From JBHHZM01 sp046758065 (GTDB lineage: Bacteria; Pseudomonadota; Alphaproteobacteria; JAAXGF01): a stretch of DNA of 21,031 bases. The stretch covers positions 1-21,031 of the forward strand of contig JBHHZM010000052.1 in the NCBI GenBank assembly GCA_046758065.1, given 5' to 3'. A program made the position numbers and the translations under genes. Below, in pieces: positions 15,070-21,031 of the stretch. Position 1 is the first letter of the stretch. The number at the start of each line of letters is the position of its first letter. Below the pieces are notes generated by a model. It worked only from the letters and a program-made list of their open reading frames with translations, did no database searches and was not told the origin of the DNA.

Positions 15070-15338
15070 GCTCTCCTCCTCGTGCGAGCCCATCCTGCGC
15101 CGCGCCGGCGCGACGCCCATAATGCGCATGGCGTGGCGAGATCGCCAGTATTGGAATCGTCATGATCCGGGTTTTTTGGCGACTTTCGAGTCGCCGGGAT
15201 GCGCGATCGCGTTTCGTATCGACGACGGCTGTGCCCACCGCTGCCTGACCGCGCAAATATCGCGGTCAAGTAATGGGCCGATTTTCCGAAAGATGTGGTA
15301 CAATTTCTTCTCTTTAAGGTTCGTGGCAGGAGAACGCC
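15070..15338. promoter_or_regulatory. Divergent control region with three inverted repeats
   Basis: This region separates the leftward dehydrogenase operon from the rightward CBS gene. It holds TGGCGA-GA-TCGCCA (15134-15147), GGCGACT-TTCG-AGTCGCC (15178-15195) and TGACCGCG-CAAATAT-CGCGGTCA (15246-15268). The last is a typical operator shape. The middle one is a tetraloop hairpin whose T-run (15172-15177) lies before it, so it is not a plus-strand terminator. TACAAT (15299-15304) is a good -10 box for the CBS gene, without a clear -35. No gene is apparent. Confidence 0.5.
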
Positions 15339-15773
15339 ATGCATGTGTCAGATATCCTCGGTGAGAAGGGGACCGACGTGATCACGACCGGTCCCGACGA
15401 GACGGTTGGGGCGACGGCGCGTCTCCTGAACGTCAAGCGGATCGGCGTGGTCATGGTGTGTGACGCCGCCGGCAAACTCAGCGGCGTGATTTCCGAGCGC
15501 GACATCATCCGGGCCGTCTCGGTTCACGGCGAGCGGGCGCTCGACATGCGGGTGCGCGAGGTCATGACCGCCGACGTCGTGACCTGCAAGCCGGACGATA
15601 CCATCTCCGATGTCATGAAAGTGATGACCGTCGGCCGGTTCCGTCATCTGCCGGTGATGGAGGATGGCGAAATCAAGGGCGTTGTCAGCATCGGTGACGT
15701 GGTCAAGCATCGCCTCGAAGAGACCGAGCTAGAATCGCAGGTGTTGCGCGACTATATGTTCGCCAGCCGCTGA
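15339..15773 (+). CDS. Two-CBS-domain regulatory protein
   Basis: This 144-residue cytoplasmic protein consists almost entirely of a CBS pair (Bateman module). The first, about 8-62, has the segment GVVMVCDAAGKLSGVISERDIIRAV; the second, about 74-130, has VREVMTADVVTCKPDDTISDVMKVM, RFRHLPVMEDGEIKGVVSIGDVVKHRL. Such stand-alone pairs bind adenine nucleotides (AMP, ATP, NADH or SAM) and act as energy or redox sensors. ATG 15339 is preceded by AGGAGA (15328-15333). It stands alone between the divergent control region and the CoA-transferase operon, which begins 174 bp further on. The partner protein is unknown. Confidence 0.93.
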   Translation: MHVSDILGEKGTDVITTGPDETVGATARLLNVKRIGVVMVCDAAGKLSGVISERDIIRAVSVHGERALDMRVREVMTADVVTCKPDDTISDVMKVMTVGRFRHLPVMEDGEIKGVVSIGDVVKHRLEETELESQVLRDYMFASR

Positions 15774-15947
15774 CGCCGCACCGGAACCGCCACCTCTCGT
15801 CCGTGGCGCGCGTCACAGGCGGGACGGGCGATGTGACCGAATTCCTCTTCAAAAACGCCGCGAAGGCCGTATCTTGGCCGAGATGAGCCGCCGCGTCGGA
15901 GCGCGCCCGGCGCCACCCGGTAACGGTGCGCACATCATGACCGAGCC

Positions 15948-16772
15948 ATGAACGCAAACCCGCCGTTCGTCGATCTCGACGACCTCGTCGCCCGCATCGA
16001 GGCGGGCTCGACGCTCGCCGTACCACCCGATTACAGCGGCGTGGCGATGGCCGCGACGCGCGCGCTGTTGCGCCGGGGCACGGACCGCCTTCACCTCGTC
16101 GCCTGCCCGACGAGCGGCCTGCAGGCGGATCTCCTGATCGGCGCCGGCCGCCTCGCGTCGCTCGAGGCCGCGGCGGTGAGTCTCGGCGAATTCGGTCCGG
16201 CGCCGCGCTTCACCGCGGCGGTCGGGGACGGGGCGATCAACCTCAGGGATTCGACCTGTCCGGCGATTCACGCCGGACTGCAGGCGGCCGAGAAGGGCGT
16301 CCCGTTCCTGCCGCTGCGCGGCATCATCGGCTCGGACCTGCTGGGGAAACGCTCCGACTGGCGGATCATCGACAACCCCTTCGAGACCGGCGATCCGATC
16401 GTCGCGCTGCCGGCGATCACGCCCGATTTCGCCCTGTTCCACGCGCCGCTGGGCGACCGTGAAGGCAACGTCTGGATCGGCCGCCGGCGCGAGCTCGTCA
16501 CCATGGCCCACGCCGCCCGAACAACGCTCGTGACGGTCGAGGCGCGCTACGACGGTAACCTGCTCGCCGACGAGCGCATGGCCGCGGGCACCCTGCCCTC
16601 GCTCTACGTCGGCGCGCTCGCCGATGCGCCGCAGGGCGCCTGGCCGCTGGCGCTTGCCGATCACTATCCGGTCGATGCCCGTCACATGCGCGAGTATGCC
16701 CGGCTTGCCCGCAGCGACGAGGGCTTCGGGCAGTATCTGGCGCGGCACCTGCGATCGCGCGCCGCCGCCTGA
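15948..16772 (+). CDS. Family I CoA-transferase-like alpha subunit (GctA/IpdA-like)
   Basis: This 274-residue protein resembles the alpha subunit of glutaconate-type CoA-transferases, which move CoA between acyl groups. Family features are the opening IEAGSTLAVPPDYSGVAMAATRALLRRG, then HLVACPTSGLQADLLIGAGRLASLEAA (CoA-binding loop region), PFLPLRGIIGSDLL, and PDFALFHAPLGDREGNVWIGRRRELVTMAHAA. The start ATG 15948 has only a weak ribosome site (GAG), so an alternative start cannot be excluded. It lies 4 bp upstream of the beta subunit gene and is first in the operon. The partner subunit appears to lack the catalytic glutamate, so the pair may act as a hydrolase or lyase on a CoA thioester, as IpdAB does, and not as a transferase. 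Confidence 0.83.
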   Translation: MNANPPFVDLDDLVARIEAGSTLAVPPDYSGVAMAATRALLRRGTDRLHLVACPTSGLQADLLIGAGRLASLEAAAVSLGEFGPAPRFTAAVGDGAINLRDSTCPAIHAGLQAAEKGVPFLPLRGIIGSDLLGKRSDWRIIDNPFETGDPIVALPAITPDFALFHAPLGDREGNVWIGRRRELVTMAHAARTTLVTVEARYDGNLLADERMAAGTLPSLYVGALADAPQGAWPLALADHYPVDARHMREYARLARSDEGFGQYLARHLRSRAAA

Positions 16773-16776
16773 CTCC

Positions 16777-17535
16777 ATGACCTGCCGGGAGCAAGAACTG
16801 CTGATCGGCGTGCTCGCGCGCCTGCTCGAAGGCGCCGGCCACGTCGCCGTCGGCGCGCTGTCGCCCATTCCGGGCGCCGCGGCGCTGCTCGCCCGCGCGC
16901 TTTCGGGCGACGCCATGCGGGTGAGCGTGCTCGGCAGCCGGCTGCACAATTCCTTCACCGACGGCGCGCGCGAGCTGTTCGACTGCGCCGCCCAGGGCCG
17001 CATCGATGCCTTCTTCCTCGGCGGCGGCGAGATCGACGGCAAAGCCAACGTGAACCTCGTGGGCACCGGCGGGTATCCGCGCTCGGCGGTGCGCTTCCCG
17101 GGCAGCTACGGCTCGGCTTATCTCTATTTCCTCGTCCCCCGGGTGATCCTGTTCCGCGAGGAACACAGTCCGCGCGTGTTCGTCCCCCGGGTCGAATTCG
17201 TCAGCGCGCCGGGGACGAGCGCGCCGGGGGTCTTCCGTCGCGGCGGCCCGGTCGCGCTGGTCACCTCGCGCGCAGCGTTCTCCTTCGACCGCGCCCGGCG
17301 ACGCTTCCGGCTCGAAAGCGTGCATCCCGGCCACGGCGTCGACGCAGTGATCGCGGCCACCGGCTTCGACTTCGACCGGCCCGACGCGGTTCCCGAAACG
17401 CCAGCGCCGACGCCTGAAATGCTGGCCTTCATTCGCGGCCGTGTCGGCGAGGAAATCGCCGAGACCTATCCCGAGTTCGCATCCCGGTTCGCCGACGGAG
17501 AGGCCGCGCCCGCAGCGGCCGAAGCGTCGACGTGA
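16777..17535 (+). CDS. Family I CoA-transferase-like beta subunit (GctB/IpdB-like), catalytic Glu not seen
   Basis: This 252-residue partner subunit starts at ATG 16777, 4 bp after the alpha subunit stop. The family motif FFLGGGEIDGKANVNLVGTGGYPRSAVRFPG (80-110) corresponds to the GGAQID-GNVN segment of GctB. At the place where Acidaminococcus GctB has its catalytic glutamate (VESG), this protein reads VLGSRLHN (51-58), without a glutamate. The alignment is from memory, so the position may be off by a few residues. The C-terminal VHPGHGVDAVIAATGFDF is typical. Its 3' end overlaps the next gene by 4 bp (GTGA). Comparable proteins without the Glu, such as IpdB of steroid degradation, hydrolyse a ring-derived CoA thioester. 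Confidence 0.83.
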   Translation: MTCREQELLIGVLARLLEGAGHVAVGALSPIPGAAALLARALSGDAMRVSVLGSRLHNSFTDGARELFDCAAQGRIDAFFLGGGEIDGKANVNLVGTGGYPRSAVRFPGSYGSAYLYFLVPRVILFREEHSPRVFVPRVEFVSAPGTSAPGVFRRGGPVALVTSRAAFSFDRARRRFRLESVHPGHGVDAVIAATGFDFDRPDAVPETPAPTPEMLAFIRGRVGEEIAETYPEFASRFADGEAAPAAAEAST

Positions 17536-18740
17536 ACGAGGCTGCGCAGGGCGCGCTCGCCGGTATTCGCGTCGTCGATCTCACGCGCGTTCTCGGCGGT
17601 CCCTACTGCACCCAGTTCCTCGGTGACCACGGCGCCGAAATCGTCAAGGTCGAACCGCCCCAGGGCGATGAGACGCGCGCGTGGGGTCCGCCTTTCCGGG
17701 GCGACCAGAGCTCGTACTTCACCGGAGTCAACCGCAACAAGCGCGATATCGGCCTCGACCTGTCGCGTCCCCAGGGCCGCGAAGTGCTGCTCCGTCTGAT
17801 CGCGGGCGCCGACGTGCTGGTCGAGAACTTCATGACCGGCACGCTCGAGAAATGGGGCATCGGCTACGAGCAGACGCTGGCGGCGCGGTTTCCCCGTCTC
17901 GTTCACTGCCGCATCAGCGGCTTCGGCGCCGACGGCCCGCTCGGCGGGTTGCCGGGCTACGATGCCGCGGTGCAGGCCTGCGCCGGCGTGATGAGCGTCA
18001 ACGGCACGCCCCAATCGGGACCGGTGCGGGTCGGCACGCCGATCGTCGATCTCGGCGCCGGACTGATCGCGGCGAACGCCATCCTGATGGCGCTGGTCGA
18101 GCGCGAACGCTCGGGCCGCGGCCAGTTCGTCGAAACGACGCTCTACGACAGCGCCATCAGTCTGCTCCACCCCCAGGCCGCGAACTGGTTCATGTCGGGC
18201 AAGACGCCCGAGCCGATCGGCAACTCGCATCCCAACATTTCGCCCTACGACCAGTTCCCCACGGCGACCTGTCCCGTCTTTCTCGCCGTCGGCAACGACC
18301 GCCAGTTCCATCGTCTCTGCGAAGAGCTGGGCGAGCCGGCGCTGGCCGACGATCCGCGGTTCGCGAGCAACGCCGAGCGCATCGCCAACCGCCCGGCGCT
18401 CTCCGGGGCGCTCACCCGGTTGCTTGCCGCGCACGACGGCGAAGCCCTGTGCGACCGTCTGCTCCGGCTCGGCGTGCCTTGTGGTCCCGTGCTCGACATA
18501 CCGGCGGTAATGACCCACGCCCACACCCGCCACCGCGACATGGTGGTCGAGGCCGGCGCGTATCGCGGCACCGGCATCCCCGCCAAGTTTTCCCGCACGC
18601 CGGGGTCGGTGCGTCGCGTTCCGCCGACATTCGGCGAACACGGCCGCGAGCTGCTGGCCGAGGTCGGCTATTCGGCGGACGAGATCGAGGCGCTGGCCGC
18701 CGCCGGCGTGCTGGTCGAGCAGCCGCGGCGCCTGCGCTGA
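17532..18740 (+). CDS. CaiB/BaiF family III CoA-transferase
   Basis: This 402-residue enzyme belongs to family III CoA-transferases (formyl-CoA, carnitine-CoA, succinyl-CoA:malate type). The N-terminus reads GIRVVDLTRVLGGPYCTQFLGDHGAEIVKVEPPQGD (11-46), a family signature. The catalytic aspartate should be Asp144 in GLPGYDAAVQACAGVMSVNG (139-158), equivalent to Asp169 of formyl-CoA transferase. GLDLSRPQGREVLLRLIAGADVLVENF (74-100) is also conserved. The length is normal (about 380-430). The start is GTG 17532, overlapping the stop of the previous gene in GTGA, which implies coupling. It is the third gene of the CoA operon. The acyl donor and acceptor are not deducible; the neighbours suggest it activates or recycles a dicarboxylate or hydroxy-acid that the GctAB-like pair then processes. 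Confidence 0.93.
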   Translation: MNEAAQGALAGIRVVDLTRVLGGPYCTQFLGDHGAEIVKVEPPQGDETRAWGPPFRGDQSSYFTGVNRNKRDIGLDLSRPQGREVLLRLIAGADVLVENFMTGTLEKWGIGYEQTLAARFPRLVHCRISGFGADGPLGGLPGYDAAVQACAGVMSVNGTPQSGPVRVGTPIVDLGAGLIAANAILMALVERERSGRGQFVETTLYDSAISLLHPQAANWFMSGKTPEPIGNSHPNISPYDQFPTATCPVFLAVGNDRQFHRLCEELGEPALADDPRFASNAERIANRPALSGALTRLLAAHDGEALCDRLLRLGVPCGPVLDIPAVMTHAHTRHRDMVVEAGAYRGTGIPAKFSRTPGSVRRVPPTFGEHGRELLAEVGYSADEIEALAAAGVLVEQPRRLR

Positions 18741-18881
18741 TCGTCGGACAGACAAGAACGCGAAAGTCTCCCGGATGCGCCCGACGTTCACGCTTTTGCA
18801 ACCGATTATGCCTTCCACTGCGACCGGCGGGCGCAAGCCATGCGGCCGTCGCTGCGCCAGGCCTCGCGGGAGATCGCGGCG

Positions 18882-19049
18882 ATGTTCGGCAAATGTTTGA
18901 GACTGGCGCTCGTGGGACTGTTCGGCGCGCCTCACTGCGGCGGCGGCGACCTGCGGGCGGGAGACCCGATACCGCCCTGCAAGCTGAGACCCGAGGAGCG
19001 CAAGCGACTCTATATCAGCGGCAAGGCCTGCCCCTGCAGGGAGCGCTGA
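18882..19049 (+). CDS. Small cysteine-containing protein of unknown function
   Basis: This is a 55-residue open frame starting at ATG 18882 with GGGAGA (18868-18873) about 9 nt upstream; a longer frame from ATG 18840 lacks a ribosome site. The N-terminus MFGKCLRLALVGLFG is a short basic-hydrophobic stretch that could be a signal or membrane anchor. The tail holds four cysteines (HCGGG, PPCK and ACPC), with KLRPEERKRLYISGKACPC as the most gene-like part. I do not recognise the family. It lies alone after the CoA operon (141 bp) and converges on the DUF123 gene, whose end is 7 bp away. It may be real or a chance frame. Confidence 0.4.
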   Translation: MFGKCLRLALVGLFGAPHCGGGDLRAGDPIPPCKLRPEERKRLYISGKACPCRER

Positions 19050-19056
19050 GCGCGGC

Positions 19057-19506
19057 TCAACCGGCGAGGCGACGGAGCAGCGCGTCGCGACCGAGGCCCG
19101 GCGGCCAGGTCACCAGATGCGCCGGACAGGTGCGGCAGTCGCTGGCGCCGAAGCCGGCGAGCGGCGCCGCGACTCCCGAAAGTTCCAGCAGACACTGCAC
19201 CAGGACGCATTCGCGCCCTTCTTGGATGACGAAGACGCCCGTCGGCGTTGAACGCATCGTCAGTTGATCGATGTGCCAGCGCACCGCCTTGTCGCGGCGC
19301 ATATGGCGGGCGACGCGCGCGCGCAGGCCTCCGGCTCCGCGGGCGCTGCCGCAGTAGAGGTAACGTCCCGCCGGCACCATGGCGGTCCCCAGCCGCGCCG
19401 TCGCCACCGCGACGGGACGGCGGAGATCGAGCGCCAACGCATAGGCCCCGGGCGCCGCAGGCAACGTCCCGGCGTTAACCACGTATCGCGCTTCGCCCGT
19501 TGGCAT
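19057..19506 (-). CDS. DUF123 family protein with GIY-YIG nuclease-like fold
   Basis: This 149-residue protein has the DUF123 version of the GIY-YIG core. GAYALALDL (residues 20-28) supplies the first part, and AGRYLYCGSARGAGGLRARVARHMRRDK the YIG strand and the first helix with its arginine. WHIDQLTM follows, and the C-terminal GFGASDCRTCPAHLVTWP has a CRTC pair that may bind metal. Members are known from archaea and bacteria; their biological role, if nuclease at all, is unsettled. ATG 19506 is preceded by AAGGA. It is divergent from the small exported protein gene at 19626, and between them lie a CGCGGCG/CGCCGCG repeat (19530-19548) and a TTGACA (19553-19558) without a clear -10 box. Confidence 0.8.
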   Translation of the reverse strand: MPTGEARYVVNAGTLPAAPGAYALALDLRRPVAVATARLGTAMVPAGRYLYCGSARGAGGLRARVARHMRRDKAVRWHIDQLTMRSTPTGVFVIQEGRECVLVQCLLELSGVAAPLAGFGASDCRTCPAHLVTWPPGLGRDALLRRLAG

Positions 19507-19625
19507 TTTTCCTTCGCTGAACGCGTTCCCGCGGCGCGGATCGCCGCGCAGCTTGACAGCAAAGCGTGCGGCGGGCGACCCTTCCGCTCAGGAGCATATG
19601 ACGAAAAGATGCAGAGGAGGCAAAA

Positions 19626-19937
19626 ATGAGCTTCGTTTCCAAGGGATTGGCCGTTCTTGGCGCGGTCGCGACATTGACCCTCGCGACCCAGGCCCGCGCC
19701 GACGACGAAGACCGCTATCTGGTCGTCAAAGGCCCCATCTCGGCGGGGTTCACGATCAACGAGCAGCGCGGCGTGCGCGTGCTGCGCCCGATCACCGAGA
19801 ACACGCTGGTGATGATCGACACGCAAACCGGGCAGACCTGGAGCATGACCGAGGGCATGCTGTGGCAGCCGGTTCCCTTCGGCGGCCCGGCCGACGTGCC
19901 GGTCAGCGTCTTCAAGCCGTCATTGCTCAACCCCTGA
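19626..19937 (+). CDS. Small exported protein of unknown function
   Basis: This 103-residue protein starts at ATG 19626 behind a strong ribosome site, GAGGAGG (19615-19621). It has a clear signal peptide: MSFVSKG, the hydrophobic stretch LAVLGAVATLTLA, and cleavage near TQARA-DD. The mature part (about 78 residues, rich in Val and Thr) contains YLVVKGPISAGFTINEQRGVRVL and MIDTQTGQTWSMTEGMLWQPVPF, suggesting a small beta-rich periplasmic domain. The TGQTW phrase resembles lines seen in short alphaproteobacterial exported proteins, but I cannot name a family. It is monocistronic, divergent from the DUF123 gene, and followed by a long inverted repeat that could terminate it. Confidence 0.75.
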   Translation: MSFVSKGLAVLGAVATLTLATQARADDEDRYLVVKGPISAGFTINEQRGVRVLRPITENTLVMIDTQTGQTWSMTEGMLWQPVPFGGPADVPVSVFKPSLLNP

Positions 19938-20110
19938 CCGCTCCGTCGCGCACCGCCGCAGGCGGGGGTGACAATTCAGGCTTCGCCGCGCAAGCCCAAG
20001 CGATTGCCCCTTGGGTACAAATCGCCCGCGCGCGGCACTTGCCGTAACCCTGCGGCGGGTTAGGTATGCATTACAGGTGTGCGTAGCATTGCCTCGGTTC
20101 AACGAAGCAA

Positions 20111-20169
20111 CGGTCACACCCGGCCCCGGCTCGACTTCCCCCCAGACGAGCCGGGGTCTTGTGTGACCG
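20111..20169. terminator. Long imperfect inverted repeat, probable bidirectional terminator
   Basis: Two nested arms face each other: CGGTCACAC (20111-20119) with GTGTGACCG (20161-20169), and CCCCGGCTCG (20124-20133) with CGAGCCGGGG (20147-20156). They are separated by 4-nt internal loops and a 13-nt apical loop, which makes 19 bp of pairing in 59 nt. It lies between two convergent genes, 173 bp after the end of one and 60 bp before the end of the other. No long T-run follows on either side. The rest of 19938-20229 shows nothing I can assign. Confidence 0.5.
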
Positions 20170-20229
20170 GACCATGTTCCGCCGTCGCCCCCTTACCCTG
20201 CCGCGACGGCGCGGATCGCGCGTCACCGG

Positions 20230-20931
20230 TTACTCGCGATGCTGAGCGTGCCACTCCAGTGCGAGCTTCTGGGCCACGGCGATCTGTTCGGGCGTCATGC
20301 GTTCGGCGGTGAGCCGGCGATTGCGCACGGCCTTGGCGCGGGCGTCGCCGCGTAGCAGCTTGGCGGCGGCGAGATTGAACCACATGTGCGCCTTGACGTC
20401 GTCCTGCGGCACGCCCTTGCCGCGCTGGAACAGGGCGCCGAGGTTGTACTGCGCCGTGGCGTTATCCTGCTCGGCCGCCTTGCGGTACCATTCCGCCGCG
20501 TCGACGTCGCTCTGCGCCACGCCCTTGCCGATCTCGAACAGGACGCCGAGGTTGTACTGCGCCGTGGCGTAGTCCTGTTCGGCGGCCTTGCGGTACCATT
20601 CCGCCGCCTTCTCATAGTCCTGCGCCACGCCCTTGCCGCGCTGGAAGTAGACGCCGAGGTTGGTCTGGGCGACGGCGAGACCCTGCTCGGCGGCCTTGCG
20701 GAACCACTTCGCCGCCTCGGCGTAGTCCTGGGGCACCCCTTCCCCCTTGTCGTACATGACGCCGAGGTTGAACTGCGCCCGGGCGTCGCCCTCATTGGCG
20801 AGCGCCGCGAACTCGCGGGCCGCGGCCGGATAGTCGCCGGACTGGTAGGCGGCGTAGCCCTCCCGGAAATCCGCCCGCGCCGGAACGGAAAGCGCGACAA
20901 ACGCGACGGCGATGAGTGCGATGTACTTCAA
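20230..20931 (-). CDS. Exported Sel1-like repeat (SLR) protein
   Basis: This 233-residue protein begins with a TTG codon at 20931 (AAGGGGG lies 9 nt upstream). The N-terminal signal peptide is MKYIALIAVAFVALSVPARA. A TPR-like lead (GYAAYQSGDYPAAAREF) is followed by four Sel1 units of 36 residues, each with the pattern A-AQ-NLG---------GV-QD---A--W---AA (about 51-195). The C-terminal helix RMTPEQIAVAQKLALEWHAQ is a common cap. SLR proteins are alpha-solenoid scaffolds for protein-protein contacts, often in the periplasm or in envelope stress and signalling. A partner cannot be named from the sequence. The gene is alone in this part of the window and is convergent with the small exported protein. 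Confidence 0.9.
   Translation of the reverse strand: MKYIALIAVAFVALSVPARADFREGYAAYQSGDYPAAAREFAALANEGDARAQFNLGVMYDKGEGVPQDYAEAAKWFRKAAEQGLAVAQTNLGVYFQRGKGVAQDYEKAAEWYRKAAEQDYATAQYNLGVLFEIGKGVAQSDVDAAEWYRKAAEQDNATAQYNLGALFQRGKGVPQDDVKAHMWFNLAAAKLLRGDARAKAVRNRRLTAERMTPEQIAVAQKLALEWHAQHRE
20436..20607. repeat. Near-identical tandem DNA repeats in the Sel1 gene
   Basis: A 64-bp segment at 20436-20499 recurs at 20544-20607 with about four mismatches, offset by 108 bp, exactly one 36-residue Sel1 unit. This points to recent duplication or gene conversion within the gene, and the array could change in copy number. Confidence 0.75.
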
Positions 20932-21031
20932 GGCACAAACCCCCTTCTGGCCGATCAGCCACAGCCTACTACGCCGGGCCGGATCGGGAAATAGGCTCGT
21001 CGCGCGCGATGATGTACGGATGTATGCGTCA

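Noticed and set aside
15178..15195. Tetraloop hairpin GGCGACT-TTCG-AGTCGCC next to TTTTTT as an intrinsic terminator
   Set aside because: The T-run precedes the stem on the plus strand and reads as an A-run after it on the minus strand, so it fits termination in neither direction.
17681..19267. A 528-codon plus-strand frame overlapping the CaiB/BaiF gene
   Set aside because: It is Arg-rich and in a different frame from a clear family III CoA-transferase, and it continues through the small-gene region without any motif.

Overview
The window looks like a chromosomal segment of a GC-rich alphaproteobacterium, probably a free-living heterotroph. Three things support this: codon use strongly biased to G/C in the third position, Tad-type pilus genes of the kind common in that class, and a SAM-II riboswitch, an RNA class found mainly in alphaproteobacteria. 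No ribosomal or housekeeping marker is present to place it further. I see no rRNA, tRNA, CRISPR array, insertion sequence or phage module.

Region by region: (1) 378-5001, plus strand, is an operon for uptake and oxidation of an amino acid. It encodes a periplasmic binding protein, two permeases, an ATPase and a soluble FAD-dependent amine/amino-acid oxidase, with a strong intercistronic hairpin after the binding-protein gene. (2) 5159-7615, minus strand, holds three Tad-type secreted pseudopilin-like genes (one TadG-like, two TadE-like) without the pilus motor genes. (3) 7616-8313 is a long non-coding interval with an AT-rich tract, a perfect CRP/FNR-like palindrome, and then a promoter, a SAM-II riboswitch and a terminator-like hairpin in front of an ATP-grasp ligase gene (8314-9297, plus). 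(4) 9332-15069, minus strand, may be one long operon. Read in transcription order it encodes a dimethylglycine/sarcosine dehydrogenase-like flavoprotein with a GcvT folate domain, an FrhB-like iron-sulfur flavoprotein, an MT-A70 methyltransferase and a threonine-synthase-like PLP enzyme. (5) A divergent control region with three inverted repeats (15134-15268) separates this from a two-CBS-domain protein (15339-15773). (6) 15948-18740, plus strand, is a tight operon of a two-subunit family I CoA-transferase-like enzyme and a CaiB/BaiF family III CoA-transferase. (7) 18741-21031 holds small accessory genes: a cysteine-containing miniprotein, a DUF123 GIY-YIG protein, a small exported protein and a Sel1-repeat protein. 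A long inverted repeat lies between the last two.

A common thread is the handling of amino acids and methyl groups: uptake and oxidation of an amino acid, N-demethylation to folate, SAM-dependent methylation, and a gene controlled by a SAM sensor. The best candidate for something not previously described is the SAM-II riboswitch in front of an ATP-grasp ligase rather than a methionine-biosynthesis gene. Next are the FrhB/MT-A70/threonine-synthase operon with overlapping genes, and the family I CoA-transferase whose beta subunit appears to lack the catalytic glutamate.
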